From contig NC_064615.1 in assembly GCF_023898315.1 (NCBI RefSeq), positions 732,017,450 through 732,081,449 on the forward strand: a stretch of 64,000 nt of DNA. Reading direction: 5' to 3'. This DNA comes from Schistocerca nitens. Lineage: Eukaryota; Arthropoda; Insecta; Orthoptera; Acrididae. Under the pieces are notes generated by a model. The model was not told where the DNA came from. It worked only from the letters and a program-made list of their open reading frames with translations, and did no database searches. This document shows positions 23,561-36,060 of the stretch, in pieces; positions within the stretch are counted from its first letter, which is position 1; each line of letters begins with the position of its first letter. Both the position numbers and the translations under genes were made by a program.

Positions 23561-25706
23561 CTTGCCATGGTGGATGGGCTTACCTACCTAACAGCACCAC
23601 AAATGTTGAATGCAAAAATTGTCCAGTCATGCACTCTGCACTGTACAGTTGGTTTAATGTGCAATTCACACCGTAACCATTGTACTGTGTTTCATTTGTC
23701 ATTAGTAGCCTAACCCATTTGTGTTATGACTTTTGTAGTACAATCTATTGGGAAAACTATCATTAATTTTTTTATTGCCACAATGTATCCCCCTTCTTTG
23801 ATAATAATTCATACAATTTTACAGCTACCATTACAGTTAGTTTCAAAAATTATAGTTGTAACTCATCTGTAAACAAAAAATGAATCCTGTACATGTAGAA
23901 AGTAATCACTTTTAATGTCAATCAGTAATTAAACAATGAGTTTCAGTTAAACTGCTTGTTCTTTTTAAACAAAAGTTGTTTGTTATATGTTTCCTCCCCC
24001 AGTTTGCCCCTCATTGTCTCCAACACATAAAACACTCTCTACAGATGCCCTAATTTGTATGCATGTATTGTACTTAATAAAGAGAGTCCTGATTTTGAGA
24101 AACACATTGAGCATATAGATATCTGTTGAAGAAGTTAGTGAAAACTGTTCAAGAGCCTGTTGAGAAAAACCGGTAAGAGTATTTTGGCTCTTAAATCAGA
24201 AAAAAATCTTCCTACTTGTTCTTGAGTAGTTCTGCTTCTTCCCTGGTAGTGTCTCTTCCAGCTGTTGTTTGCAGCTACTTACTTCATTTTATATGCTATA
24301 TTCTAACAATGTGTTACTCATTTCCTTGGCCAGAGCATCATATGTATGCCTTCCACGCATATATCTATGTGCCAAAACTGCCATTTTTCTCTTCAATGTG
24401 ACTAAATCAAGTCAGTAATCAATAATCCCAATGAATTTTCTGTGACACAATAACATAATGTAGTTGAAAAATCAATGAATAAATCTCTAAACTACAAAGA
24501 AAGATGCTGAGAACAGTGGTAATATCCACATCAAATTAGAAAATAGATTAAGTAAATAAATAAAATATAAAAATGTAATCCAGAATATGAGAATACCTTT
24601 AATTTTTACTCCATACATTGGTGGTAACTGCCACCATTTCCACAATCTTAAGTTCACCTTGGATTTGATTTTTCATTATTTAATCATTTGCTTACAGTTC
24701 ATCTTGCTGTAAATGAGAGACTTTGGAAAATGAAGACACAATGGTGCCCATACAGTAGTTTGTGCTGAGGCATAATAATTATTAATTTATGCAGTCTGGG
24801 GTGAAGAGGGAATAACTGAAGAAATATCTTCTTAAGTGGGTTATTGCTTGTTTTATATAGTCACTTCTGTTTAAAAATAGTCGGATTTGTTTTCTGGATA
24901 AAAATACCTACTCTCAGATATGTCAAGCCAGTATACCATTGTGCATGGATACACATTCAAGGGGTAAGACTGATAAATCATAAATGCTACCCTGTAATAG
25001 ATAGACCATTATACTGTAACAGTATACATGCATACAGTTGTCGCAAAGGTGAATGTTCTAATAGTCTATTACCCGGGTGTTCATTATAAAACAACACAGC
25101 AGTTTCAGATGATGTATTAGAATGACAGAAAAGTTGTGTGTACTGCCTTGTGCATAAGCTGAATACGTATAACATTTTTGCAAGTACATTAATTGTGCAC
25201 AAATAATTGAGCTGCAGCACAGTGTGGTAATTTACAGAAACTGTAGAGAGTTGTGTGTAAAGAAGATTAAACAATTACTTCTACACCACAATTAATAAGA
25301 ACTGAACAACACAAAATACTTCTAATTTGATAAATTGTTTTGTATTATTTTCACCAGTATGTTTATATCACAGATGTGACTTGTCTGAGTATACTTTACA
25401 GATTTTAAGAATCCCACTACATCCCATTTAGGATGTAAGTAGAAGCAACTCAAATGCAGCTGACAGTGACAGCAACTTGCAACCATTGTGAATTGGAACA
25501 AATGGGAAGCAAATTAATATATTACTTCTTTATCAAATTTTCCTAGTATTGTGATGTGGTCTGCAAAGATACTAATTCTAGCTGACAGTGGCCTGTCATT
25601 TGCACAAATATCAGGTAGATCACAATAATAGTCTTTGCATGCTGTATTCACAGACTATCACATTTCTTAAGGACAAGTGCAACAATGTCTAACACTAATG
25701 CTCAGA
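23561..25706 (+). other. Unassigned interval of 2.1 kb
   Basis: No coding domain, SINE, LTR or terminal repeat was recognised. Frames at 24216-24401, 24844-25089 and 25274-24987 (minus) show no family motif. A short stretch near 24,090-24,140 faintly resembles the C-terminal part of a LINE. This is the longest stretch in the window without an assignment. Confidence 0.4.
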
Positions 25707-25711
25707 CAAAT

Positions 25712-25734
25712 CCCCCCCCCCCCCCCCCCCCCCC
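25712..25734 (+). repeat. Poly-C run (23 C) at the 5' end of the LINE
   Basis: An uninterrupted run of 23 C between the left TSD and the LINE leader. It is G-rich on the other strand and could fold into a quadruplex or be length-polymorphic. Confidence 0.95.
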
Positions 25735-26037
25735 ATGAACCATGGACTTTGCCGTTGGTGGGGAGGCTTGAATGCCTCAATGATGCAGATATCCATACCG
25801 TAGGTGCAACCACAAAGGAGGGGTATCTGTTGAGATGCCAGACAAACGTGTGGTTCCTGAAGAGGGGCAGCAGGCTTTTCAGTAGTTGCAGGGGCAACAG
25901 CCTGGATGATTGACTGATCTGGCCTTGTAATGCTAACCAAAACGGCCTTGCTGTTGTGGTACTGCGAATGGCTGAAAGCAAGGGCAAACTACAGCCGTAA
26001 TTTTTCCAGAGGGCATGCAGCTTTACTGTATGATTAA

Positions 26038-27210
26038 ATGATGATGGCATCCTCTTGTGTAAAATATTCCGGAGGTAAAATAGTCCCCCATTTGGATCTC
26101 TGGGCGGGGACTACTCCGGAGGACTTCGTTATCAGGAGAAAGAAAACTGGCGTTCTACAGATCGGAGCGTGGAATGTCAGATCCCTTAATCGGGCAGGTA
26201 GGTTAGAAAATTTAAAAAGGGAAATGGATAGGTCAAAGTTAGATATAGTGGGAATTAGTGAAATTCAGTGGCAGGAGGAACAAGACTTTTGGTCAGGTGA
26301 ATACAGGTTTATAAATACAAAATCAAATAGGGGTAATGCAGGAGTAGGTTTAATAATGAATTAGAGAGATAGGAGTGCAGGTAAGCTACTACAAACAGCA
26401 CAGTGAACACATTATTGTGGCCAAGATAGACACAAAGCCTACGCCTACTACTGTAGTACAAGTTTTTATATGCCAACTAGCTCTGCAGATGATGAAGAGA
26501 TTGATGAAATGTATGATGAGATAAAAGTAATTATTCAGGTAGTGAAGGGAGACGAAAATTTAATAGTCACGGGTGACTGGAATTCAACAGTAGGAAAAGC
26601 AAGAGAAGGAACCGTAGTAGGTGAATATGGATTAGGGCTAATAAATGAAAGAGGAAGCTGCCTGGTAGAATTTTGCACAGAGCACAACTTAATCATAGCT
26701 AACACTTGGTTCAAGAATCATAAAAGAAGGTTGTATACATGGAAGAAACCTGGAGATACTAGAAGGTTTCAGATAGATTGTATAATGGTAAGACAGAGAA
26801 TTAGGAACCAGGTTTTAAATTGTAAGACATTTCCAGGGGCAGATGTGGACTCTGACCACAATCTATTGGTTATAAACTGTAGATTAAAACTGAAGAAACT
26901 GCAAAAAGGTGGGAATTTAAGGAGATGGGACCTGGATAAACTGAAAGAACCAGAGGTTGTACAGAGTTTCAGGGAGAGCATAAGGGAACAATTGACAGGA
27001 ATGGGGGAAAGAAATACAGTAGAAGAAGAATGGGTAGCTTTGAGGGATGAAATAGTGAAGGCAGCAGAGGATCAAGTAGGTAAAAAGACGAGGGCTAGTA
27101 GAAATCCTTGGGTAACAGAAGAGACACTGAATTTAATTGATGAAAGGAGTAAATGCAAAAATGCAGTAAATGAAGTAGGCAAAAAGGGAATACAAACATC
27201 TCAAAAATGA
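26038..27210 (+). pseudogene. LINE endonuclease (APE type) with lesions
   Basis: This is the N-terminal endonuclease that would nick target DNA for target-primed reverse transcription. Visible motifs are IGAWNVRSLNRAGRLENL at about 26,163, LDIVGISEIQWQEEQ (catalytic Glu), GDWNSTVG near 26,573 and VDSDHNLLVI near 26,850 (SDH catalytic motif). The frame is broken at 26,362-26,364 by a TAG that arises from a one-base shift, again near 26,470 in a T run, and near 27,190 in a GGGA run where the frame leaves the RT linker. Catalytic residues are otherwise present. Confidence 0.85.
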
Positions 27211-27229
27211 GATTAACAGGAAGAGCAAA

Positions 27230-29003
27230 ATGGCTAAGCAGGGATGGCTAGAGGACAAATGTAAGGATGTAGAGGCTTATCTCACGAGGGGCAAAATAGA
27301 TACTGCCGACAGGAAAATTAAAGAGACCTTTGGAGAAAAGAGAACCACTTGCACGAATATCAAGAGCTCAGACGGAAACACAGTAATAAGCAAAGAAGGG
27401 AAAGCAGAAAGGTGGAAGGAGTATATAGAGGGTCTATACAAGGTTGATGTACTTGAGGACAATATTATGGAAATGGAAGAGGATGTAGAAGAAGATGAAA
27501 TGGGAGATACGATACTGCGTGAAGAGTTTGACAGAGCACTGAAAGACCTGAGTCGAAACAAGGCCCTGGGAGTAGACAACATTCCATTAGAACTACTGAC
27601 GGCCTTGGGAGAGCCAGTCCTGACAAAACTCTACCATCTTGTGAGCAAGATGTATGAGACAGCCGAAATACCCTCAGACTTCAAGAAGAATATAATAATT
27701 CCAATCCCAAAGAAAGCAGGTGTTGACAGATGTGAAAATTACCTAACTATCAGTTTAATAAGCCACGGCTGCAAAATACTAACGCGTATTCTTTACAGAC
27801 GAATGGAAAAACTGGTAGAAGCTGACCTCGGCGAAGATCAGTTTGGATTCCGCAGAAATGTTGGAACACGTGAGGCAATACTGACCCTACAACTTATCTT
27901 AAAAAATAGATTAAGGAAAGGCAAACCTACATTTCTAGCTTTTGTAGACTTAGAGAAAGCTTTTGACAATGTTGACTGGAATACTCTCTTTCTAATTCTG
28001 AAGGTGGCAGGGGTAAAATACAGGGAGCGAAAGGCTATTTGCAATTTGTACAGAAACCAGATGGCAGTTATAAGAGTCGAGGGGCATGAAAGGGAAGCAG
28101 CGGTTGGGAAGGGAGTGAGACAGGGTCGTAGGCTGTCCCCGATGTTATTCAAGCTGTATATTGAGCAAGCAGTAAAGGAAACAAAACAAAAGTTCGGAGT
28201 CGGTACTAAAATCCACGGAGAAGAAATAAAAACATTGAGGTTTGCCGATGACATTTGAAATTCTGTCAGAGACAGCAAAGGACCTGGAAGAGAGCTGAAC
28301 GGAATGGACAGTGTCATGAAAGGAGGGTATAAGATGAACATCAACAAAAGCAAAACAAGGATAATGGAATGTAGTCGAATTAAGTCGGGTGATGCTAAGG
28401 GAATTAGATTAGGAAATGAGACACTTTAAAGTAGTAAAGGAGTTTTGCTATTTGGGGAGCAAAATAACTGATGTTGGTCGAAGTAGAGAGGATACAAAAT
28501 GTAGACTGACAATGGCATGGAAAGCGTTTCTGAAGAAGAGAAATTTGCTAACATCGAGTATTGATTTAAGTGTCAGGAAGTCGTTTCTGAAAGTATTTGT
28601 ATGGAGTGTAGCCATGTATGGAAGTGAAACATGGATGATAAATAGTTTAGACAAGAAGAGAATAGAAGCTTTCGAAATGTGATGCTACAGAAGAATGCTG
28701 AAGATTAGATGGGTAGATCACATAACTAATGAGGAGGTATTGAATAGAATTGGGGAGAAGAGGAGTTTGTGGCACAACTTGACTAGAAGGGATCGGTTGG
28801 TAGGACTTGTTCTGAGGCATCACGGGAACACTAATTTAGTACTGGAGGGCAGTGTGGAGGGTAAAAATTGTAGAGGGAGACCAAGAGATGAATACACTAA
28901 GCAGATTCAGAAGGATGTAGGCTGCAGTAGATACTGGGAGATGATGAAGCTTGCACGGGATAGAGTGGCATGGAGAGCTGCATCAAACCAGTCTCAGGAC
29001 TGA
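27230..29003 (+). pseudogene. LINE reverse transcriptase and C-terminal region with lesions
   Basis: The RT frame 27230-28258 has the expected motifs in order: NIIIPIPKKAG, EDQFGFRRNVGTREAI, FVDLEKAFDNVDW (catalytic Asp), GVRQGRRLSPMLF and RFADDI. The FADD catalytic pair is at 28241-28252. A TGA at 28,256 follows directly after FADDI because one base was inserted. The rest continues in other frames (28416-28682 and 28695-29003) with FCYLGSKITD and RGRPRDEYTKQIQKDVGC, where a zinc-finger-like C-terminus is usual. This copy cannot make a full protein. Confidence 0.88.
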
Positions 29004-29035
29004 AGACCACAACGACAACAACAACAATGTTCAGA

Positions 29036-29385
29036 ATCCACATCATAAACTATTATTTTTGCATTAAAATTGTACTTACTTTTTAAAGAGATGTTTTTTA
29101 TCATGTCATTCTGAACATTGAAGCCAATTCTTCATCATCTTTTATAGCAACAAAGTGCAACACACATTTTGACTCATTTCCACTGTCAGAAAAGCAGGCA
29201 TACTTCTTTGTTTCAGGAGACTAATTAGGCCAAAGCAGGGAGAAACCGCTGAGTAGATGGCAATGGCCATCACTGTCTGTGACTGCCAAGCAGTAGGGTC
29301 CATGGGACACTGCTGAGAAAGAGTTGGTGGAAATATGAATGGAGCTGCTTCAAAAGCAGCATGATGAGACACAGAAATTCATAAA
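29036..29385 (+). other. Unassigned interval before the Tc1 element
   Basis: A 76-codon minus-strand frame (29372-29142) shows no motif. It could belong to the Harbinger element whose transposase lies on the other side of the Tc1 insertion, but I cannot show this. Confidence 0.3.
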
Positions 29386-29387
29386 TA

Positions 29388-30805
29388 CACTCCTGGAAAT
29401 TGAAATAAGAACACCGTGAATTCATTGTCCCAGGAAGGGGAAACTTTATTGACACATTCCTGAGGTCAGATACATCACATGATCACACTGACAGAACCAC
29501 AGGCACATAGACACAGGCAACAGAGCATGCACAATGTCGGCACTAGTACAGTGTATATCCACCTTTCGCGGCAATGCAGGCTGCTATTCTCCCATGGAGA
29601 CGATCATAGAGATGCTGGATGTAGTCCTGTGGAACGGCTTGCCATGCCATTTCCACCTGGCGCCTCAGTTGGACCAGCGTTCGTGCTGGACGTGCAGACC
29701 GCGTGAGACGACGCTTCATCCAGTCCCAAACATGCTCAATGGGGGACAGATCCGGAGATCTTGCTGGCCAGGGTAGTTGACTTACACCTTCTAGAGCACG
29801 TTTGGGTGGCACGGGATACATGTGGACGTGCATTGTCCTGTTGGAACAGCACGTTCCCTTGCCGTTCTAGGAATGGTAGAACGATGGGTTCGATGACGGT
29901 TTGGATGTACCATGCACTATTCAGTGTCCCCTCGACGATCACCAGTGGTGTACGGCCAGTGTAGGAGATCGTTCCCCACACCATGATGCCGGGTGTTGGC
30001 CCTGTGTGCCTCGGTCGTATGCAGTCCTGATTGTGGCGCTCACCTGCATGGCGCGAAACACTCATACGACCATCATTGGCACCAAGGCAGAAGCGACTCT
30101 CATCGCTGAAGACGACACGTCTCCATTCGTCCCTCCATTCACGCCTGTCGCGACACCACTGGAGGCGGGCTGCACGATGTTGGGGCGTGAGCGGAAGACG
30201 GCCTAACGGTGTGTGGGACTGTAGCCCAGCTTCATGGAGACGGTTGCGAATGGTCCTCGCCGATACCCCAGGAGCAACAGTGTCCCTAATTTGCTGGGAA
30301 GTGGCGGTGCGGTCCCCTACGGCACTGCATAGGATCCTACGGTCTTGGCGTGCATCCGTGCGTCGCTGCGGTCCGGTCCCAGGTCGACGGGCACGTGCAC
30401 CTTCCGCCGACCACTGGCGACAACATCGATGTACTGTGGAGACCTCACGCCCCACGTGTTGAGCAATTCGGCGGTACATCCACCCGGCCTCCCGCATGCC
30501 CACTATACGCCCTCGCTCAAAGTCAACTGCACATACGGTTCACGTCCACGCTGTCGCTGCATGCTACCAGTGTTAAAGACTGCGATGGAGCTCCGTATGC
30601 CACGGCAAACTGGCTGACACTGACGGCGGCAGTGCACAAATGCTGCACAGCTAGCGCCATTCGACGGCCATCACCGCGGTTCCTGGTGTGTCCGCTGTGC
30701 CGTGCGTGTGATCATTGCTTGTACAGCCCTCTCGCAGTGTCCGGAGCAAGTATGGTGGGTCTGATACACCGGTGTCAATGTGTTCTTTTTCCATTTCCAG
30801 GAGTG
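29388..30805 (-). mobile_element. Tc1 element, copy 1
   Basis: A 1,418-bp Tc1-type transposon flanked by TA at 29386-29387 and 30806-30807. The terminal inverted repeat begins CACTCCTGGAAATTGAAATA on the left and, reverse-complemented, CACTCCTGGAAATGGAAAAA on the right. The transposase is on the minus strand. The second copy at 31,575-32,996 is nearly identical. Confidence 0.95.
29543..30562 (-). pseudogene. Tc1 transposase, copy 1, two frameshifts
   Basis: A DD34E transposase that would cut and paste the element at TA sites. Read on the minus strand from ATG at 30,562: N-terminal HTH region, then VVFSDESRF (first Asp), VLFQQDNARPH (second Asp) and SPDLSPIEHVWDWM (catalytic Glu). Compared with copy 2 a 4-bp deletion near 30,520 shifts the frame soon after the start, and an extra T near 29,800 shifts it after RPHVSRATQ. 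All three catalytic residues are otherwise intact, so inactivation is recent. Confidence 0.9.
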
Positions 30806-31330
30806 TATTTATTTTACTTTCTTTTAATTACAACAGAAAACTGAAATAATTAATAAAAATTTCTCTTGTGGCATGTTGTCCATTGTTTTGTACATCCTTC
30901 AGCTTTTCAACTGCAATAGACATTTCAGTGGCTGCCTGAAAAATTGGACTGAGTGGAGGCAATACCTCATTCATTTCGAGTGCCATGTTGTGCTGTACAG
31001 CGTGTGCAGTAATGATTGCCTCTGCCCCATCAGTCTGCACTCCTGTATCTTTAGATAGCACTGGAAACCATCTCTTTCACACACCATTTGATGTCTCTAC
31101 AGCATTTCTTATTTTTCTGTCTTATATCACCCAAAGACTGCAGTGCCACACCAAGATCATTGAAGCAAATCAATCCTATAGACATTTAGAAGGGCTCACT
31201 GCAATCCGAAACTACCAATGGGAGGCATTCCAAAAGACCATGCCTCCCTCTTAGCATAGCAGTGCCCTCACACTATGGTCAGTATAGGTCAAATATGCAG
31301 GAGCTCAGCCCCAGTTCATGACAATAGCTA
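30806..31330 (-). pseudogene. PIF/Harbinger transposase C-terminal relic
   Basis: The minus strand reads RNAVETSNGV, stop, KRWFPVLSKD, then AEAIITAHAVQHNMALEMNE, matching the C-terminal part of HARBI1-type transposases (in intact relatives ERTFGVWKRRFPVL, then ACAVLHN). The catalytic Glu codon is at 31095-31097. One stop interrupts it. The Tc1 copy begins directly past the end of this frame. Confidence 0.65.
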
Positions 31331-31572
31331 CAGCAGTCAACATCATTGTCTAGTTTAGTGATTGTTAAAGTTTCTAATGAATTATACTTTCATAAATGTT
31401 TCATTTTGTACAGCAAGAGAACAGTTTGCTAATCTGTGCATTAAGTGATGCTTTCATACTCCATGACAGCTGTAAATTATTTAGTACCCCTGTGACAAAA
31501 AAAAGTGTGTCAAATGTAAATCAACATTTTCTTGAGTAATTTTTTGAACATTCTAAATTTTAAATTCAGAAC
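31331..31572 (+). other. Unassigned interval
   Basis: AT-rich flank with no recognised feature. Confidence 0.35.
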
Positions 31573-31574
31573 TA

Positions 31575-32996
31575 CACTCCTGGAAATTGAAATAAGAACA
31601 CCGTGAATTCATTGTCCCAGGAAGGGGAAACTTTATTGACACATTCCTGGGGTCCGATACATCACATGATCACACTGACAGAACCACAGGCACATAGACA
31701 CAGGCAACAGAGCATGCACAATGTCGGCACTAGTACAGTGTATATCCACCTTTCGCAGCAATGCAGGCTGCTATTCTCCCATGGAGACGATCGTAGAGAT
31801 GCTGGATGTAGTCCTGTGGAACGGCTTGCCATGCCATTTCCACCTGGCGCCTCAGTTGGACCAGCGTTCGTGCTGGACGTGCAGACCGCGTGAGACGACG
31901 CTTCATCCAGTCCCAAACATGCTCAATGGGGGACAGATCCGGAGATCTTGCTGGCCAGGGTAGTTGACTTACACCTTCTAGAGCACGTTGGGTGGCACGG
32001 GATACATGCGGACGTGCATTGTCCTGTTGGAACAGCAAGTTCCCTTGCCGGTCTAGGAATGGTAGAACGATGGGTTCGATGACGGTTTGGATGTACCGTG
32101 CACTATTCAGTGTCCCCTCGACGATCACCAGTGGTGTACGGCCAGTGTAGGAGATCGCTCCCCACACCATGATGCCGGGTGTTGGCCCTGTGTGCCTCGG
32201 TCGTATGCAGTCCTGATTGTGGCGCTCACCTGCACGGCGCCAAACACGCATACGACCATCATTGGCACCAAGGCACAAGCGACTCTCATCGCTGAACACG
32301 ACACGTCTCTATTCGTCCCTCCATTCACGCCTGTCGCGACACCACTGGAGGCGGGCTGCACCATGTTGGGGCGTGAGCGGAAGACGGCCTAACGGTGTGC
32401 GGGACCGTAGCCCAGCTTCATGGAGACGGTTGCGAATGGTCCTCGCCGATACCCCAGGAGCAACAGTGTCCCTAATTTGCTGGGAAGTGGCGGTGCGGTC
32501 CCCTACGGCACTGCGTAGGATCCTACGGTCTTGGCGTGCATCCGTGCGTCGCTGCGGTCCGGTCCCAGGTCGACGGGCACGTGCACCTTCCGCCGACCAC
32601 TGGCGACAACATCGATGTACTGTGGAGACCTCACGCCCCACGTGTTGAGCAATTCGGCGGTACGTCCACCCGGCCTCCCGCATGCCCACTATACGCCCTC
32701 GCTCAAAGTCCGTCAACTGCACATACGGTTCACGTCCACGCTGTCGCGGCATGCTACCAGTGTTAAAGACTGCGATGGAGCTCCGTATGCCACGGCAAAC
32801 TGGCTGACACTGACGGCGGCGGTGCACAAATGCTGCGCAGCTAGCGCCATTCGACGGCCAACACCGCGGTTCCTGGTGTGTCCGCTGTGCCGTGCGTGTG
32901 ATCATTGCTTGTACAGCCCTCTCGCAGTGTCCGGAGCAAGTATGGTGGGTCTGACACACTGGTGTCAATGTGTTCTTTTTTCCATTTCCAGGAGTG
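31575..32996 (-). mobile_element. Tc1 element, copy 2
   Basis: A 1,422-bp element with TA flanks at 31573-31574 and 32997-32998 and the same terminal repeats as copy 1. By eye the copies differ at only a small percentage of positions. They lie in the same orientation, 769 bp apart. Confidence 0.95.
31730..32752 (-). pseudogene. Tc1 transposase, copy 2, single nonsense codon
   Basis: From ATG at 32,752 the frame spans 341 codons including the stop, the usual length for a Tc1 transposase (about 340 aa). The start region reads MPRQRGREPYVQLTDFERGR. It is broken only by TAG at 32,311-32,309, where copy 1 has Trp (EWRR), just before the first catalytic Asp of FSDESR. QQDNARPH and SPDLSPIEHVWDW follow. 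The longer 219-codon frame starting at 32,968 extends upstream into the terminal repeat region, so the internal ATG is the more likely start. Confidence 0.92.
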
Positions 32997-32998
32997 TA

Positions 32999-35280
32999 TA
33001 TAAAATATCCTTGGTAACTATTTTCATCCTCAGATTTTTCTAACTGTAAAAAAAAAAATTATCAATATTCTGGCTGAATGGATAACTGAATACATTATAA
33101 TTAATTTGACAACTAAACTCCTAGAACAGTCTGGAAGTGAGGTTAAGTTATAAATATCATAGAATGCATGCCAAACAATACATTCTTTTATTTGCATTTG
33201 AAGGAGATGCATTATTGTCTCTTTTCAATTTGAATGTTTCTGGTTATCAGGAATTTATAAACAAATGAACTTAATTATTGTTGTAAAAGGTAATTACATT
33301 GTAACATTAACCTCTGAAACTTTGACGAAAAGGAAGTGTGATCATTTTTCCTGTGTGACAATTCAGTTGTGAAATAAATCAAAGAGTGAATACACAGTAA
33401 CAGTGTCTTTTCCTGCAATTAACATCCAGGACTTGCTTACACTCACTAAACAATGACCGCCACATTTCATAAAAACCAGGATGAGTGTTTAATTTACTGT
33501 ATAAATTAAATAACTGTATAACACTCTTTTCCAATATGTCTAGTGGCTCTTACATAACATAAATTTTAGGTAGAAAAGTGCAAAATATAATGAAAGAACT
33601 GTATTATCAGTAGGTAATTAGGAAAGTGCAGGCTCCTCTGGGATCTTAAGCAAATTGTGAAGACAATAATATTGATTTATTCTACAGAAGAAAATGTATA
33701 TATTGTAAGAAACAACAATGGGGAGATCATCCATAGAATGAGAAAACTTGAAGATAAGCTGAAAATAAGCTTGGACATCAAAATAACACAGACAAAATTT
33801 GTCCTAGAAACAATTACTGGTGGTGAAATTCTGACTGAATTCTGGAAGAAAATATAAGATAGCTATTTAAAAATAATAGAATTTGTGTTCTGTGAATTTT
33901 TTAAACTCAGGTAACAAAAACTAAAGAACAGCTGAGTGAAGCAGTTGGGGGAGGGAGCATCAAATGTGAATCAAGATGTGTACAGACCAATAGATCACAA
34001 AATGTAAAGAATTGAAGCTGCACAGATTTACTGAAAACAATTTCCTTTCAAAGAGTTGATCAAATAAAAGTAGACTTCAAACCACTAGACTCCAAATTAG
34101 TGGAAAACACCAGTAATTATTTGAAAGTATGCAGATGAAGAGAAAATCCTCACCATACCAGTCACATTACAGAGTTAAAAATTACTTGCAGGGTTGTAAT
34201 CTTACCCTCCCTCACATCATTTGTTGATTGTCATGCATTTCATAATAAATTCATTTAATAAACTTAGAGGGGAGTAGGATTTGAAACAAACTTTTTTTAC
34301 TTATCTTCTTTTCTCATAGTTGACTCCAGTTCTTCACATCTAGGGGTTGATTCTTGACACTGAAATTTTTGACTTTATAGATTTTCATGGTTCCAATTTG
34401 CATAATAACTACTGAAGAATTACCTGTTTTTATCTTTATTTTTATTTCTTCACATTTTTTGATCTCACATTGTCTTTACAATTTCCACTTCATTATCAAA
34501 AATTACATTATCGCCAAACCTAAAAACGTGTCCGATTGCATCAGAGGTCTGCCTACTATTATTTCATTCTGCAGTACTAACAATATTGCAAAGAGTTTAC
34601 AAATTTTAAGTGTGCTAAATATTTCATAATATTTCCAATATTTCTAAAAGAAGAGTAATTTTAACTGTACACATAGTACATATCGATTGTGACAAAGAAA
34701 ATAAAATAATTTCTGTTTATACATTTTAGCCTGAAATATAATACATTGTATACAAAATCATATGAAATTCTTTTAGTTAAACAGCTGAGATAATATTAAC
34801 CTGCTTAAAAGGTAGAAAGTATTTCTGGTATCGATAACTTCTGTTGAATAAAGGTAATGTTAGAGGAGGGTGTCCCTTTACAGGCTATAGTAAAGGGTGT
34901 GGATTCCAGAGTGGATGTAGTTGAAAACAGGATTATTGCTTTAGAAACTGAAGTTAAAAGAGACAAAATATTTTGTGACAACCATAACAAAACTTTGGAC
35001 AGTAATGGTAACGATGGTGACGACAGTACTGTGCACTTACCTATGTTTGAATTAATTATTTCATGTTAGGAATCCAGAAAGTGAGGTTGTCATCCAAACA
35101 GATACATCTGTATTATTTATAGATAAACGTATTTTTGTAATTTTCCATTGTATTGATGTTTCTATGCTTTTGTGTCAAATTTTGGCTCAGATTTATTTTC
35201 TGTAGTTACACATGCATCTAAATTATTACATATCTACATTATTTCAGTATAACAATGAACACTATCGATTTTCAACAATA
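32999..35280 (+). other. Unassigned interval of 2.3 kb
   Basis: AT-rich. The frame at 33657-33857 is rich in K, E and I. The frame at 34857-35069 encodes a heptad-like segment (VDSRVDVVENRIIALETEV), loosely like the coiled-coil start of the Gag at 60.4 kb. No family could be assigned. Confidence 0.35.
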
Positions 35281-35289
35281 CAATGTAAT

Positions 35290-36060
35290 TGGATACATAA
35301 AAAATCTACTCACCAATTGACAGAAGAACACGCACATAAAAGAATGCAAGCTTTTGGAGCCAGTGGTTTTTTCTTCCAACAGAAGCGCTGAAGGGGAAGC
35401 AAGAGGAGTGGGGGAAAAGGACTGGAAAGGTTTAGAAAAGGGGTAGATTTCAGAAAAGTCACCGAGAACCCTGGGTCATGGGGGACTTATCGGACAGGAT
35501 GAAAAGGAAACATTGATTGTTGGGGACTGCACTGGGTGAGATTTGAAAACCTGACAGTTTAAAGGTGGAAGACAGGGTAATATGCAAGACAGAGATTAGT
35601 GCTAAGACATCATGCATGAGTTAATAAGAGTGAAAATCTAAGTGCATTGTACATAACAGGAGTGGGAGGGGGACAGCAAAAAATAGTTATGAAAATGAAA
35701 GGTGTAGAAAACTAAAATGGAGTGAAGAAAGGAGTAGTTACTGTGAAGAAATGCTGAGGTGGAAGAAATTAACATAAATTAAGACCAGATGGGTGATGAC
35801 AACCAAGGACATGTTGCAGTACTAGTTTCCACCTTTGGAGTTCTGAGAAACTGGTCTCTAGGGGAAGAGTCCAGATGGCACATGTGGTGAAACAGGCGCC
35901 GAGGTCCCGACTGTAATGTTGTCAAGTACGCTCCGCAACAGGATATTGGGTGTTGCCAGTATATATCCTGCCAGAGTCTCATGCTTAACAACTTTCATGG
36001 AGGACACTCTTGGGAAGGTGGTGGTGGTGGTGGTGGTGGTGGTGGTGGTGGTGGTGGGGG
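35290..36060. mobile_element. MITE-like repeat
   Basis: The segment beginning ATCTACTCACCAATTGACAG, through CAAGCTTTTGGAGCCAGTGG, GTCACCGAGAACC and GTTGGGGACTGCA, to GCAACAGGATATTGGGTGTTG, matches a non-coding repeat I remember from locust genomes. It carries no coding domain. Its right terminus is obscured by a GGT repeat. Confidence 0.55.
36018..36059 (+). repeat. (GGT)n microsatellite running into a G tract
   Basis: At least twelve GGT units followed by a run of G. Confidence 0.95.

Larger units (their letters stand above)
25707..29025 (+). mobile_element. RTE-type LINE (CFDP2/BovB-like), near full length, copy 1
   Basis: The element runs from a leader of about 330 bp through endonuclease and reverse transcriptase to a 3' tail of ACAACAACAA units. 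Imperfect TSDs AATGCTCAGA (25697-25706) and AATGTTCAGA (29026-29035) flank it. A poly-C run of 23 (25712-25734) lies at its 5' end, followed by ATGAACCATGGACTTTGCCG. The protein resembles insect proteins annotated as craniofacial development protein 2-like, which are RTE-clade LINE products. Compared with copy 2 at 41.1 kb it has several coding lesions (see the next two entries). Confidence 0.9.

Noticed and set aside
25667..26050. Minus-strand ORF with a poly-Gly run at the LINE 5' end
   Set aside because: The glycine run is the antisense of the C23 tract; nothing supports a gene.
27838..28353. 171-codon minus-strand ORF over the LINE RT
   Set aside because: Antisense shadow of the RT frame; it lacks motifs, and the plus strand explains the sequence.
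30031..30462. Plus-strand ORFs of 80-170 codons over both Tc1 elements
   Set aside because: They are antisense shadows of the minus-strand transposase and recur in both copies for that reason only.
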